64,000 bases of DNA from Symbiodinium natans (Eukaryota; Sar; Dinophyceae; Suessiales; Symbiodiniaceae), in the NCBI GenBank assembly GCA_905221605.1, contig CAJNDS010002242.1, positions 56,001-120,000 on the forward strand, in the 5' to 3' direction. Numbering within the stretch: the first letter of the stretch is position 1; each line of letters begins with the position of its first letter. This document shows positions 10,707 to 19,843 of the stretch, piece by piece. The notes beneath the pieces are model-generated. The model made no database searches, was not told the origin of the DNA, and was given only the letters and a program-made list of their open reading frames with translations. The position numbers were made by a program, and so were the translations under genes.

Positions 10707-10857
10707 GCCCTCCCCTCCCCCCCCCCCTCCCCCCCCCCCCCCCTCCCCCCCCACCCCTCCCCCCCCCTCCCCCCCCCCACCCTCCCCCCCCCCCCCCCCC
10801 TCCCCCCCCCCCTCCCCCCCCCCTCCCCCCCCCCCCCCCCCTCCGCCCCCCCCTCCC
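10707..10857. repeat. C-rich tract (C runs with single T or A)
   Basis: About 150 bp of CCCTCCCCCC-type sequence. The proline-rich and glycine-rich ORFs across it are artefacts. Confidence 0.95.
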
Positions 10858-10965
10858 CTCTGCTGTAGCAATCCTCGACTCCGAAACCCTAAACCTTGGC
10901 TTCTCTTTTGGGTAATTGGGTGTGACATACTATTCAAGGGTCATCGAGAATGGCCCTGGATGTAG

Positions 10966-11034
10966 GACCCCGTCAAGTGCGGTGACTGCGTTCTGCTGGT
11001 GCCGTCTCCAACAGAGGAGCGAGTCCTTGCTTAG
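10966..11034 (+). CDS. putative terminal exon
   Basis: GATGTAG precedes; DPVKCGDCVLLVPSPTEERV then TAG; two cysteines (CGDC). Confidence 0.45.
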   Translation, partial: DPVKCGDCVLLVPSPTEERVLA

Positions 11035-11298
11035 GTTTAGGGTTCCGGGTTCAGGGTTTAGGGTTTAGGGTTTAGGCTCTAAGCCCTCTATGCCCTCTAA
11101 ACCCTCTAAACCCTAGCATGTTCCTGTGTTTGCATCACAGTGTACTGAATCGGGGTCCTAAACCGCAAGGTTGGCTTTCTTTCTGTGGTTCAGTCCTCAG
11201 GTTTAGGGTTTAGGGTTTAGGGTGCGGTTGCATCCAGATGCTAGTTGAGGCCTTCAAAAAGACCTAAAGTTTCCGACAATCCGGACAGAGTTGCGTAG

Positions 11299-11459
11299 CC
11301 TAAACCCTAAACCCTAAACCCCAAACCCCAAACCCCAAACCCTAAACCCTAAACCCTATACCCTAAACCCTAAACCCTAAACCCTAAACCCTAAACCCTA
11401 AACCCTAAACCCTAAACCCTAAACCCTAAACCCCAAACCCCAAACCCCAAACCCCAAAC
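11299..11459. repeat. CCCTAAA/CCCCAAA array
   Basis: About 22 units, with CCCCAAA variants at both ends. Confidence 0.95.
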
Positions 11460-11756
11460 CAATCCTGTTTCATCCCGCAAGCCTTCGCCTTGTCCTTCGG
11501 AATTTCGGGCAACCCCAAAACCCTAGAACCCGAAACCCAAAAGCGCGAAAACCCTAAAGTCCCAAAGCCCCTAAAGCCCTCAAACCCTTAAACCGTAAAG
11601 CCCTACACCAGGAACTCTGTAGACCCGCCTACGCCCTCATCACCCTAAACCCTAAACCCTAAACCCTAAACCCTAAACCCTAAACCCTAAACCCTAAACC
11701 CTACAAAACCCTAAACCCTAAAATCCCTGTCACCCAACCGCTGGCCTCCTGTGCAG

Positions 11757-11812
11757 TACAAGAAGTCTCATCTCAGCCTGCGCTATCAAGACATGAAGAA
11801 GTTGGGGGCCCG
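11757..11812 (+). CDS. putative exon
   Basis: CTCCTGTGCAG precedes, GTGGGT follows; YKKSHLSLRYQDMKKLGA. Confidence 0.52.
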
Positions 11813-12006
11813 GTGGGTTCTAGGGTCTATAGGGTTTAGGGTTTAGGGTTTAGGGTTTGGGGTTTAGGGTTTAGGGCTTAGGGTCTATAGGTTTAGGGTC
11901 TGGGGTTCTAGGGTCTGGGGTTTTCGGGTTTAGGGTTTTAGGGTAGACTTCTGGGTTGAGGGATGAGGGGTAAGTGGAGCCCCGACCTACTTCTCTGTGC
12001 ATGCAG

Positions 12007-12058
12007 ACGCCAGTCCTATGTTGAAGTGAGGCCTAGCTTGCATAAGCTGGACCTATAG
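12007..12058 (+). CDS. putative terminal exon
   Basis: GTGCATGCAG precedes; RQSYVEVRPSLHKLDL then TAG, or an internal donor GTGAGG at 12026. Confidence 0.4.
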
Positions 12059-12374
12059 AAGTGGGGGGGGCTTCCCTAAACCCTGACGTGCTGCTGTTGG
12101 GTGTCGCATAACCCTAAACCCCTGAAAAGCCCTAAAAGCCCCTGAAAACCCCTGAAAACCCCTAAACCCCTTAAAACCCCCTAAAACCCCTAAAACTCCT
12201 GACGCCCCCTCAAGACCCCTAAACACCCAAACCCCCAACCCCCAAGCCCCAACAAACCTCCAAGCCCCAAACCTCCAAGCCCCAAACCCTAAACCCCAAA
12301 CCCTCAACCCTACACCCCAAACCCCAAACCCTAAGCCCTAAACCCTACACCCCCACACCCCAAACCCACCCAAG

Positions 12375-12444
12375 GGATGGCAAGTCTGAGGATTCTATCT
12401 GCTGAGGGATCAACCCTTGGCTCCCGTTGGATGTCAACCACCCG
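12375..12444 (+). CDS. putative exon
   Basis: ACCCAAG precedes; MASLRILSAEGSTLGSRWMS; donor CG|GTTTAGGG. Phase does not match the next exon 24 nt on. Confidence 0.4.
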
Positions 12445-12468
12445 GTTTAGGGTTTATACGAAAGGCAG

Positions 12469-12555
12469 CAACAGCTGTGGCAACAGCAGACATGGATTGG
12501 ACAGCTGAATGTCGCGATGAGCGCTGAACAAAAGGTGCCTCCCAAGCGCGAGTGA
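12469..12555 (+). CDS. putative terminal exon
   Basis: AAAGGCAG precedes; QQLWQQQTWIGQLNVAMSAE then QKVPPKRE and TGA. The next 110 bp is unique sequence that could be 3' UTR. Confidence 0.5.
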   Translation, partial: QQLWQQQTWIGQLNVAMSAEQKVPPKRE

Positions 12556-13076
12556 GCTGGAAGGAAAGGTCATTGACTTCGCCAGGAGCCTAAGCGGCTG
12601 AAGTGCTGCTGTAATTAGGAGTGTTGCGTTGGGGAGGGCTGAAAACGAAGTATCAATTTCGGCGCGTTCACTTCACCCGGTTTAGGGTTTAGGGTTGAGG
12701 GCGTAGGGCTTAGGGTTTAGGGTTAGATTTAGGGCTTATAAGGGTTTCAGGGTTTAGGTTTAGGGCTTAGGGTTTAGTGTTTCGGGTCCTGAACTAAACT
12801 CAACGTTCCAAAGCCTGCACGTAGATCGGGGGCTTTAGGTTTGGAGTTGGGGTTGGTAGCGTTTAGGGTGTAGGGGTTATAGGGTTTGGGGTTTACCCCG
12901 AAAATCTCCTGCGGTGGGGATGCCAAGGCGCGAGTGGAAATCCCACAAGGCGGGGAACCCCGACGTTCTTGCGCCTAGTAGGGCTTAGGGTTTAGTGCTT
13001 CGGATGTAGGGTTAGGGCTTAGGCCTTCTAGGCCAGAAATACACTTTCCTTGCGGACTGAAGAACTTAAAAAACAG

Positions 13077-13166
13077 GTGCATTCGAACCATGTACATGAA
13101 AACCCCAATATGGCATACCTCCACCAAAAGAACAGATTTGGAGGCCTAGTTATGACCCCTTCTTGA
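13077..13166 (+). CDS. putative terminal exon
   Basis: AAAAAACAG precedes; VHSNHVHENPNMAYLHQKNR and onward to TGA. Confidence 0.47.
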   Translation: MHSNHVHENPNMAYLHQKNRFGGLVMTPS

Positions 13167-13354
13167 AATCCAGAATCGAAATACTCAAAGCTCAGACCTG
13201 CACAACTTTCAACCTCCCCAACCTACCATGCTAAGACGCAACCCGAAGCCCCTTAAACACTGAGCCCTAAGCCCAGTACATTCTACATCCGAGAATCCAG
13301 TACTGGCTTGGCGTTTCGGTTTTCGGGCGAGGGCAGCTGAAATGGGCATTTCCC

Positions 13355-13471
13355 AAATTAGGGGTACCACTTTTATGCCCCGAATGGAATAGAATTCCGT
13401 TTAAGGGTCCCTTAAAAAAACCTAAACCCTAAACCCTAAACCCTAAAAAGGGTACCCCTATTTTCGGAAGC
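13355..13471. mobile_element. AATAGGGGTACC element with telomere-like array inside
   Basis: Both ends match the 16040 element, but the centre is replaced by CCTAAACCCTAAACCCTAAA-type units (13420-13448). Confidence 0.7.
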
Positions 13472-13495
13472 CCCCAAATGTCTTCGTGAAATCAG

Positions 13496-13578
13496 AGATA
13501 CATGGGGATATACCCTTCCAGCTGTTGCGAGCTCAGCTTCTTCTCTGTGCAATGAGAGCTGTCGAAGAAGACCCCTAA
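13496..13578 (+). CDS. putative exon or C-terminus
   Basis: GAAATCAG precedes; IHGDIPFQLLRAQLLLCAMR then AVEEDP; the TAA comes from a CCCTAAAC unit. Confidence 0.45.
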
Positions 13579-13743
13579 ACTCCCTAAGACCCAAACCCTA
13601 GACTCCCTGAGCCCTAAACCCTAAACTCTCTAAACCCTAAGCCCCCAACCCTAGACCCTATACTCCCTAGACCCTGAGCTCCCTAAACTCTAAACTTCCA
13701 AAACCCTAAGCCCCAAACTCTTAACCCGAACCCCTATTATAAG

Positions 13744-13842
13744 CCCTACGTGGTCCAAGCTCTCGGAAGGCACCGCGAAGTTCAAGCCTTAGCTCCCTCC
13801 GAAAAACCCTCCGCCGATCTCATTCCGTGGCTGTTTGCTTAG
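13744..13842 (+). CDS. putative terminal exon
   Basis: TTATAAG precedes; YVVQALGRHREVQALAPSEK and onward to TAG. Another frame (TWSKLSEGTAKFKP) is also open. Confidence 0.35.
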   Translation, partial: PYVVQALGRHREVQALAPSEKPSADLIPWLFA

Positions 13843-13858
13843 GGTTTAGGGGTTGAAG

Positions 13859-13953
13859 TTGGGATGTTCCCCCTTATACTAACAGTCCTTAGTAGGGATG
13901 AGAACGGGGTACTACAATCCCTACTGTTAGGAAAAACGAGGGAACATCCCAAG
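13859..13953. mobile_element. GGGATGTTCCCCCTTATACTAA element, copy 1
   Basis: About 95 bp with long terminal inverted repeats (GGGATGTTCCC / GGGAACATCCC). Family also at 18341, 23478, 54727 and 57874. Confidence 0.8.
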
Positions 13954-14027
13954 GTTGAAGTGTGGGGAAGCCCGAAACCTTCATCCCTACGGCAGCGGGC
14001 TATGCCGAAACCCTAACACCAAAACAG

Positions 14028-14129
14028 GCCCTCAGCCGCTCGTCCTCCACCAGTCATGAACAGCTGGACAGCCTTCTTGTACATGTCTTAGGCCCCAATG
14101 CTATCCCTGATAAAGTATTCACGACTTAG
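14028..14129 (+). CDS. putative terminal exon
   Basis: CAAAACAG precedes; ALSRSSSTSHEQLDSLLVHV then LGPNAIPDKVFTT and TAG; GTACAT inside is a possible donor. Confidence 0.47.
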   Translation, partial: ALSRSSSTSHEQLDSLLVHVLGPNAIPDKVFTT

Positions 14130-14215
14130 TGGGGCGGTTTAGGGTTTAGGGTTTCGGTTTGGGGTTTAGGGTTTAGGGTTTAGGGTTCAGGGTTACAACC
14201 CGCATTCGCGTGAAG

Positions 14216-14320
14216 GCATGGTCTCGTCCTTTCCTTTACGGCGAGTACCACACCATTCCGTTCCAGGCGCCGTCTGCTCAACCCCTTTTTAAAAGTCCGG
14301 GCTACCCGCCCAAACCCTAA
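14216..14320 (+). CDS. putative exon
   Basis: GTGAAG precedes; AWSRPFLYGEYHTIPFQAPS and onward; runs into CCCTAAA. A second frame is also open. Confidence 0.37.
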   Translation, partial: AWSRPFLYGEYHTIPFQAPSAQPLFKSPGYPPKP

Positions 14321-14350
14321 ACCCTAACCTCCCCGCACTCCCCGAATTAG

Positions 14351-14394
14351 TGATAAGGAAAAGATTGAATGCTCGATCCGAGAATCGGATGGAG
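14351..14394 (+). CDS. putative exon with GC donor
   Basis: GAATTAG precedes; DKEKIECSIRESDG; GAG|GCTAAT fits the GC donors known in dinoflagellates. Confidence 0.5.
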
Positions 14395-14485
14395 GCTAAT
14401 CAATGGGGTTCAGGGTTCGTTTTCGGGTGTAGGGTTAGGTGGGCATCTGCCATTTCGTAAAGTTAAGAAAAACTAGTGATAGCAG

Positions 14486-14536
14486 GCATGCTGCACCTGT
14501 CCTCTGTTGGTTTTGGGACCACTGAGCAGAAAACCT
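14486..14536 (+). CDS. putative exon
   Basis: ATAGCAG precedes; MLHLSSVGFGTTEQKT; donor GTTTAGAT, again the GTTTAG motif but outside an array. Confidence 0.42.
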
Positions 14537-14603
14537 GTTTAGATAGATGCGCCAGGACACCCTGAACCCTATAGACATCAAACCCTAAACCCCTACACCT
14601 AAG

Positions 14604-14751
14604 CAGCACACGTGGCGTTCCTTGGAACTGTGGTTTGAAGACTGCACTGACATGGGTTTTTGGCATCCTCAATCTTCAGACTTTGGTTCCATGAGGCACG
14701 GCCTTAAGTTGTTGGTTCTTGGTTTGTTGAGTCGATCTGGACTTGACACTT
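14604..14751 (+). CDS. putative long exon
   Basis: CCTAAG precedes; QHTWRSLELWFEDCTDMGFW, then GLKLLVLGLLSRSGLDT; donor GTCACA. 49 open codons. Confidence 0.55.
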
Positions 14752-14903
14752 GTCACAAAACCCTAAACCCTGAACCCTAACCCTAAACCGTAAATGTTCG
14801 GTTCCTCCAGAGTCGTTTAGGGTGTAGGGTGTAGGGTGTAGGGTTTATGGGGGATGTGGGGTACCTCATTTCCTCCATCCCGGCTAAGCAACAGCAAGAA
14901 CAG

Positions 14904-14960
14904 TGCTCCTGGAGGTGCTGAGCGCAGACAAGTTTACGCACACCACGTGCGCTGCCACGG
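14904..14960 (+). CDS. putative exon
   Basis: AGAACAG precedes; LLEVLSADKFTHTTCAAT; donor G|GTTGAG. An earlier acceptor at 14888 is possible. Confidence 0.47.
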
Positions 14961-15148
14961 GTTGAGTTGCTTTAGGGTTTAGGGCTTCGGGTTTAGGGTT
15001 TAGGGTTTAGGGTTTAGGGTTTAGGGTTCAGGGTTTAGGGTTTAGGGTTTAGGGGCTTACCTTAAAGGGGAGGGCTAAGGCTCAGCTTCGAGAAGCTCTA
15101 AGCCCGAAGCCCCAGAGAAGTGAGCGCGTAGTACCTTTGGTGTCTAAG

Positions 15149-15204
15149 TCGTGCTTGCCCATGTGGCCACTTCTTTGAATGATGCTCCGTCCTGGGGATT
15201 CTAA
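15149..15204 (+). CDS. putative terminal exon
   Basis: TGTCTAAG precedes; VLAHVATSLNDAPSWGF then TAA. Confidence 0.42.
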
Positions 15205-15705
15205 ACAAGGCTGGCCTGAAACCCTAAACCCTAAACCCTAAACCCGGGGGTGGAGGGGGGAGCGTATGCCTACAAAAGGCAACAACGCCCCTTGTTATCG
15301 GAACCCCCAAAGCAGGGTAGCCTAAACCCTTAACCCTCAGCTTTCGGAACTTCCCCATTAAGCCTTAAACCCTAAACCCTAAGCCCTAAACGCTAACCCC
15401 AAACCCTAAACCCTAAACCCTAAACCCTAAACCCTAACCCCTAAACTTGAACCTGAAACCCTAAACCCCAAACCCCAAACCCTAAACCTTAAACCCTAAA
15501 CCCTAAACCCTATGGGCCCTTTGCGTGTTCTGGCAAGTGGGAGCGTTCTGGGGCTTCAGGGCTCCAGGGGTTCAGGCGACTCGCCAGCTGAAGGGGCTTT
15601 GGGGTCTGGGGTTTGAGGGGTTTAGGGAGTTTAGGGGGTTCAGTTTAGGGTTTAGGGTTTAGGGCTAGGGTTCAGGATTCAGGGTTTAGGGTTTAGGGAC
15701 CCAAG

Positions 15706-15781
15706 CGATCAAGCGAGGTACGAGGTCACCTTGGAGCGCGACGCGCCCTGGTGGATGAAAGCCGTACCCTGGCAGCTCTAG
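15706..15781 (+). CDS. putative terminal exon
   Basis: GACCCAAG precedes; DQARYEVTLERDAPWWMKAV then PWQL and TAG. Confidence 0.5.
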
Positions 15782-15991
15782 GACAGTTGAAGCTGGGTAG
15801 CCGCCCTTCTTCGTAGCTACCCTCAACCCGCAACCTTAAACCCGAAACCCTAAACCCTAAACCCTAAACCCTAAACCCTAAACCCTAAAGAAACTCTAAA
15901 CTCTACACCCTTCTTGGTAGCTGAGTCGGGAACCTTGAGCCTTTGTGGGGTATAATCCTGCCACAATTGAGCGGTTGACTTTTTTGCCCAG

Positions 15992-16030
15992 GGTACTCTG
16001 CAAGTAGGCCTCAAAGAGAGTCTTACGAGG
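15992..16030 (+). CDS. putative exon
   Basis: TTTTTTGCCCAG precedes (pyrimidine-rich), GTCTTT follows; GTLQVGLKESLTR. Confidence 0.47.
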
Positions 16031-16039
16031 GTCTTTGTT

Positions 16040-16250
16040 CAAAATAGGGGTACCCCTTTTGTACCCCAAATGGAATAGAATCCCCTTACAGGGATCCCCC
16101 CAAAACTAGGATGCCCAGTAGTACCCGTATTCCCTTTTTGGGGGGTTTAGGTTCCTCTATAAATCCCTTTAAGCAAGAAAGGGCATCCTTTTTAAGCCTA
16201 GGTTACTGGGCAGCCTAGAAAAAAGGTACAGTACCCCTATTTTCGGAAAG
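16040..16250. mobile_element. AATAGGGGTACC inverted-repeat element, intact
   Basis: About 210 bp, ends AAATAGGGGTACCCC and GTACCCCTATTTTCGG, with a nested inverted repeat GATGCCCAGTAGTACC / TTACTGGGCAGCC. Partial relatives at 9215 and 27655. Confidence 0.75.
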
Positions 16251-16264
16251 CCCGATGGTGGTAG

Positions 16265-16337
16265 CTTCCGGTGTGGCCAGTGTTTTGGATGAGCCCTCGT
16301 TGCCAGACTCAGCTGCCATCAACCGTTCGGACAGAGG
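16265..16337 (+). CDS. putative exon
   Basis: GGTGGTAG precedes; SGVASVLDEPSLPDSAAINR; donor GTCTCT. Lies just right of the element ending at 16250. Confidence 0.45.
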
Positions 16338-16381
16338 GTCTCTAACCCCTTCTTCCCTAAACCCTAAACCCTAAACCCTAG

Positions 16382-16536
16382 ACCGTGTTATCCCATGGAG
16401 CAAAAGCAATGTGGAATTCCATCCTAGGCTCCCGGAGAACCTAACTATCCGGACTGTGCACTGTATGACGTTGCGGCCAGTTGTTGGCGGCACGCAGGAG
16501 CTGCAGCGTGACGATCGGTGGGGGAAAATGCCCTAA
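16382..16536 (+). CDS. putative long exon
   Basis: Array-derived CCCTAG precedes; RVIPWSKSNVEFHPRLPENL, LTIRTVHCMTLRPVVGGTQE, LQRDDRWGKMP; TAA from the next CCCTAAA, or donor GTGGGG at 16518. Fifty open codons. Confidence 0.6.
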
Positions 16537-16840
16537 ACCCAAACCCCAAACCCTAAACTCCAAACCCTAAACCCTAAACCCTCAAGCAAGCCATCTGTAG
16601 GATTCAGCCTTAGAGGGTGTTAGGGGTGTAGGGTTTTGGGTTTAGGGTTAGGTATACTGCGTACACCCCGAAACCCTCCTAATGCTACTTTAGTAGTACC
16701 CTCAAGCCCTTGGCCATCTGAATCGAAAGCCTGGAGCTCCTTCTCGCCCTAAACCCTGAACCCGAAAGTTACTTTTTTGTCGGTTGTTACCGCAAAACCC
16801 CTTATAGGATTCCTAGGTAACCTACAACAAAGTAGACCCT

Positions 16841-16945
16841 AAACCAAAACCCTAAACCCTAAAACCCTAAACCCTAAAACCTAAAACCTAAACCCTAAAC
16901 CCTAAACCCTAAAACCTAAAACCTAAACCCTAAACCCTAAACCTG
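16841..16945. repeat. CCCTAAA array with CCTAAAA variants
   Basis: Lies directly upstream of the exon at 16949. Confidence 0.9.
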
Positions 16946-16948
16946 AAG

Positions 16949-17042
16949 GCAAAACCCTGAACTTTTCAACCCCGAACATCGAGGCCTTCACGCGCCAAGT
17001 CTCACAGTGGGCCACAACTGCGGCGCTGTCCGGGGCCCTGGG
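16949..17042 (+). CDS. putative exon flush with arrays on both sides
   Basis: CCTGAAG precedes; NFSTPNIEAFTRQVSQWATT then AALSGALG; donor is the array (GG|GTTTAGGG). Confidence 0.6.
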
Positions 17043-17116
17043 GTTTAGGGTTTAGGGTTTAGGGTTTAGGGTTTAGGGTTTAGGGTTTAGGGTTTAGGGT
17101 TTAGGGTTTAGGGTTG
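17041..17116. repeat. TTTAGGG array
   Basis: About ten perfect units that start at the right edge of the exon 16949-17042. Confidence 0.95.
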
Positions 17117-17148
17117 TGGTTGGGGTTCACGGTGTAGTATCTCGGTAG

Positions 17149-17216
17149 GCACTTGGGACATGCTATCTTTTCCCAAGCGGATCATACTCAGGAATACTGT
17201 TCAGATGTATGAATGT
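17149..17216 (+). CDS. putative exon
   Basis: CTCGGTAG precedes; TWDMLSFPKRIILRNTVQMY; right edge near 17216. Confidence 0.42.
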
Positions 17217-17235
17217 GTACAAACATAGTCATATC

Positions 17236-17310
17236 TATCTATCAATATATATATATATATGTAGATAGATGTGCACATATGTATCTATACATGTTTGTAT
17301 GTATATACAC
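17236..17310. repeat. AT/ATGT microsatellite
   Basis: TATC, AT and GTAT short repeats; a small ORF here is not supported. Confidence 0.8.
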
Positions 17311-17415
17311 CATTTCGAAGGTTGACAGCACGTGATGTAAGCTTTTCGTGTGTCCTGGCGCCTGGTGGTCAGTTGTCGAATTGTGTGGGGTTCCTATGCG
17401 ACTGTAGCAAGCCAG

Positions 17416-17460
17416 AAGCCCGACACCAGCGACCGAAAAGCACCCAGGAACCCGTGCTGG
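17416..17460 (+). CDS. putative exon
   Basis: CAAGCCAG precedes, GTGTAG follows; exactly 15 codons KPDTSDRKAPRNPCW. Confidence 0.45.
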
Positions 17461-17715
17461 GTGTAGGGTTTAGGGTTTAGGCTTATAGGTCATAGGGTTA
17501 GTTCAGGCAGTTCAGAGTTAGGGTTTAGCATTTCACCTCAACATCCCATTAAATACTTTCGTCAAGCGACAGCAAAAGTCCGGACCCGAAACTCCTAAAA
17601 CCCTTCATCCCAGCCCGCAGACTCGAAACCCCTAGGATATTTAGCCCCTAAAGCCCTAACCTTAAAGCCTAAGTCTAAGGTTGGAATGGCCCCTTACCCT
17701 TGTCTAAAGGGTTTT

Positions 17716-17807
17716 GGGATCCGACGTATGGGCCGCTACTATTGTATATTGTAGTTCAGGGCTACATAACAGGGGACCCAAATTTGGGGCCCATACTTCG
17801 GATCCCC
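17716..17807. mobile_element. GGGATCCGACGTATGGGCC element
   Basis: Ends GGGATCCGACGTATGGGCC and GGGCCCATACTTCGGATCCC, about 92 bp. Confidence 0.65.
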
Positions 17808-17878
17808 TACCAAGCTCTATTTATAAGCCCTAAACCCTAAACCCGAAAACCTAAACCCTAAACCCTAAACCCTTACAG

Positions 17879-17970
17879 CCCATCAAGCCGCCCCACGTAC
17901 ACGCGTCGCGCTGAGGGTCATGGCTGTGACGACCGCAAGCAACTTCCTGGCCCTGACGAGTCAGGAGGGG
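17879..17970 (+). CDS. putative exon
   Basis: CCTTACAG precedes; RVALRVMAVTTASNFLALTS then QEG; donor GTTTCG. Confidence 0.5.
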
Positions 17971-18157
17971 GTTTCGAGTTTGGGCTTTTGGGGCAGGGTT
18001 TAGGGTTTGGGGTTTAGGGTTTAGGGTGTAGGTTTAGGGTTTAGGGATCCTAGGGTTGGGGCTTCAGAATATCGGGTTTAGGTACTAGGGTATTTAGGCT
18101 TCTAGGATCTTAGGGTGGTATAGGATTTGCGGGCTACATGATCTAGGATCCTGCAAG

Positions 18158-18188
18158 GGATGCCAGCACAAAGAGGCATCGGACGAGG
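18158..18188 (+). CDS. putative small exon
   Basis: CCTGCAAG precedes; GCQHKEASDE; donor G|GTTAGC. Confidence 0.4.
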
Positions 18189-18254
18189 GTTAGCTCAACT
18201 AGACGGACCGTCGTTATGCCCAACGTTTAGGGTTTAGGGTTTAGGGTTTGGCAG

Positions 18255-18295
18255 ATCTCCTTTCTTTGAAGGGCAAAAGGTGCACATTGCACTAG
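18255..18295 (+). CDS. putative exon
   Basis: TTGGCAG precedes, GTAGGG follows; SPFFEGQKVHIAL. Confidence 0.42.
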
Positions 18296-18340
18296 GTAGG
18301 GTTTAGGATATGGCGAGTGGATTGCTTGATGGATCAAACT

Positions 18341-18410
18341 TGGGATGTTCCCCCTTATGCGAACAGTCCCTAATAGGGATTACAGTACCCCCTATTGGAA
18401 TCCCTAAGAT
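18341..18410. mobile_element. GGGATGTTCCCCC element, 3'-truncated
   Basis: Left end and middle present; right inverted repeat missing. Confidence 0.7.
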
Positions 18411-18470
18411 CAAACTGCTTCCGAGTTTAGGATTGTTTAGGGCTTACGGCCCCTGAGGGCCCGGAACCAG

Positions 18471-18489
18471 GCCTACTTCAGAGAGAAAA
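18471..18489 (+). CDS. putative 19-nt exon
   Basis: GAACCAG precedes; AYFREK; donor GTTTAGGG. Confidence 0.35.
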
Positions 18490-18609
18490 GTTTAGGGTTA
18501 AGGGTTGAGGGTGAGGGTTTAGGGTTTAGGCAGGTCAGGTCCTCGGGATCGCTATTTCGTGTTTCCTTCCTTCTGAGCTTTACAATATTGTGGGGTCAAG
18601 GGTCTGCAG

Positions 18610-18666
18610 ACCCAGCGATTTCAGGAAGATTCCCCCTTACCACTGAGCCCTGCACAGGGCTTTCGG
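18610..18666 (+). CDS. putative exon
   Basis: GTCTGCAG precedes; TQRFQEDSPLPLSPAQGFR; donor CGG|GTTTAGGG. Confidence 0.47.
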
Positions 18667-18689
18667 GTTTAGGGTGTGGGGTTTCGACT

Positions 18690-18860
18690 AAAACCCCTAA
18701 ACTCCCTAAACTCCCCAAACTCCCCAAACTCCCCAAACTTCCTAAACTCCCGAAACCCCAACTCCCTAAAATTCACCCTAAACTCCCGAAACCCCAACTC
18801 CCTAAAATTCACCCTAAACTCCCGAAACCCTAACTCCCCAACTTCACCCCAAATTTCCCA
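18690..18860. repeat. CTCCC(T/C)AAA variant array with 30-bp higher-order unit
   Basis: A 9-bp CTCCCTAAA-like unit and two tandem copies of a longer unit containing AAATTCACCCTAAACTCC. The PKLPKL-type ORFs are by-products. Confidence 0.85.
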
Positions 18861-18897
18861 AACCCTAAGCCCTAAACGACCCAACCAAGCCGGGCAG

Positions 18898-18950
18898 ATT
18901 CAGTTCATGGACCTGACGACTGAGATCAAGGGCACGCCCGAAGCCTCTCG
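18898..18950 (+). CDS. putative exon
   Basis: CCGGGCAG precedes; IQFMDLTTEIKGTPEAS; right edge runs into CCCTAAA. Confidence 0.47.
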
Positions 18951-19066
18951 CCCTAAACCCGAAACCCTAAACCCGAAACCCTCTAAGCTTCAGGGCTTTG
19001 TCTCCAGAACCCAAAATCCGAAACCCTAAGCCCTCAACCTTCGAATGCGAACACTCAACCCTGAAG

Positions 19067-19094
19067 CCTACACACCCGAAGAAGCACTCAAAAG
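19067..19094 (+). CDS. putative small exon with consensus donor
   Basis: CCTGAAG precedes, AAAAG|GTGAGG follows; YTPEEALK. Confidence 0.47.
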
Positions 19095-19224
19095 GTGAGG
19101 GCTTGTCATAATGTGGCTGTACACACCACAGGGCCCTAAGGTTGGGTATAGATTCATGTTAGGGTTTAGGGTTTAGGGTGTAGGGTTCAGGGTAGTCTCA
19201 GACATGGGGTGGGTGTTGTCTCAG

Positions 19225-19250
19225 ACATGGCGCTTTAACCATGCTGGCAG
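19225..19250 (+). CDS. putative small exon
   Basis: GTCTCAG precedes; HGALTMLA; donor GTGTGT opens a GT/AT microsatellite. Confidence 0.35.
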
Positions 19251-19289
19251 GTGTGTGTGTGTGTATATATATATTTTGTGTCTTTCTAG

Positions 19290-19359
19290 ACCCTACACTT
19301 AAACCTCTCCTGCTCACGGTCTCGGCGCTTGAAGGTTTTGGGTGTATAGAGCTTGCGAG
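19290..19359 (+). CDS. putative exon
   Basis: GTCTTTCTAG precedes; PTLKPLLLTVSALEGFGCIE then LA; donor GTAGTG. Confidence 0.52.
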
Positions 19360-19424
19360 GTAGTGCAGCTCTACTGAGCCATCCCCGAAACAAAACCTCC
19401 GCCCCTGCCAAAACCCTAAACCCC

Positions 19425-19460
<36 letters not shown>

Positions 19461-19768
19461 CCCTACACCCCAAACCCTAAACCCGAAACCCCAAACCCCA
19501 AACCCTAAACCCCAATCCCAAATCCCAAACCCTAGACCACAAAAACCCTACACCCCAAACCCTAACACCCCAAACCCTAAATCCCAAACCCCAAACCCTA
19601 AACCCCAAACCCCAAACCCTAAACCCCAAGCCTCAAACCCAAACCCCTACACCCCAAACCCTAAACCCCAAACCTCAAACCCAAACCCCTACACCCCAAA
19701 CCCTAAACCCCAAACCCCAAACCCTAAACCCCAAACCCTAAACCCCAAACCCTAAACCCTAAACCCAG
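19425..19768. repeat. C-run plus CCCTAAACCCCAAA array
   Basis: A run of about 34 C is followed by about 300 bp of alternating CCCTAAA and CCCCAAA, ending at the acceptor of the exon at 19769. Confidence 0.9.
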
Positions 19769-19843
19769 GTCTACCAAGAGTTCGCGGATCACCTCAAAGC
19801 TGCGAACTTCGATTTCGCGCCCAAACCTAAGGAGTGCTCTTAG
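19769..19843 (+). CDS. putative terminal exon
   Basis: AACCCAG, the end of a CCCTAAA array, precedes; VYQEFADHLKAANFDFAPKP then KECS and TAG. Confidence 0.6.
   Translation, partial: VYQEFADHLKAANFDFAPKPKECS

Noticed and set aside
10635-10965. Long glycine-rich (minus) and proline-rich (plus) ORFs
   Set aside because: They are translations of a C-run tract; no coding character.
12445-12468. A 24-nt intron joining the exons 12375-12444 and 12469-12555
   Set aside because: The phases do not match and the length is implausible.
18588-19029. PKLPKL and NSPNSPN repeat ORFs
   Set aside because: Produced by CTCCCTAAA-type arrays; the likely coding part is the short island 18898-18950 only.
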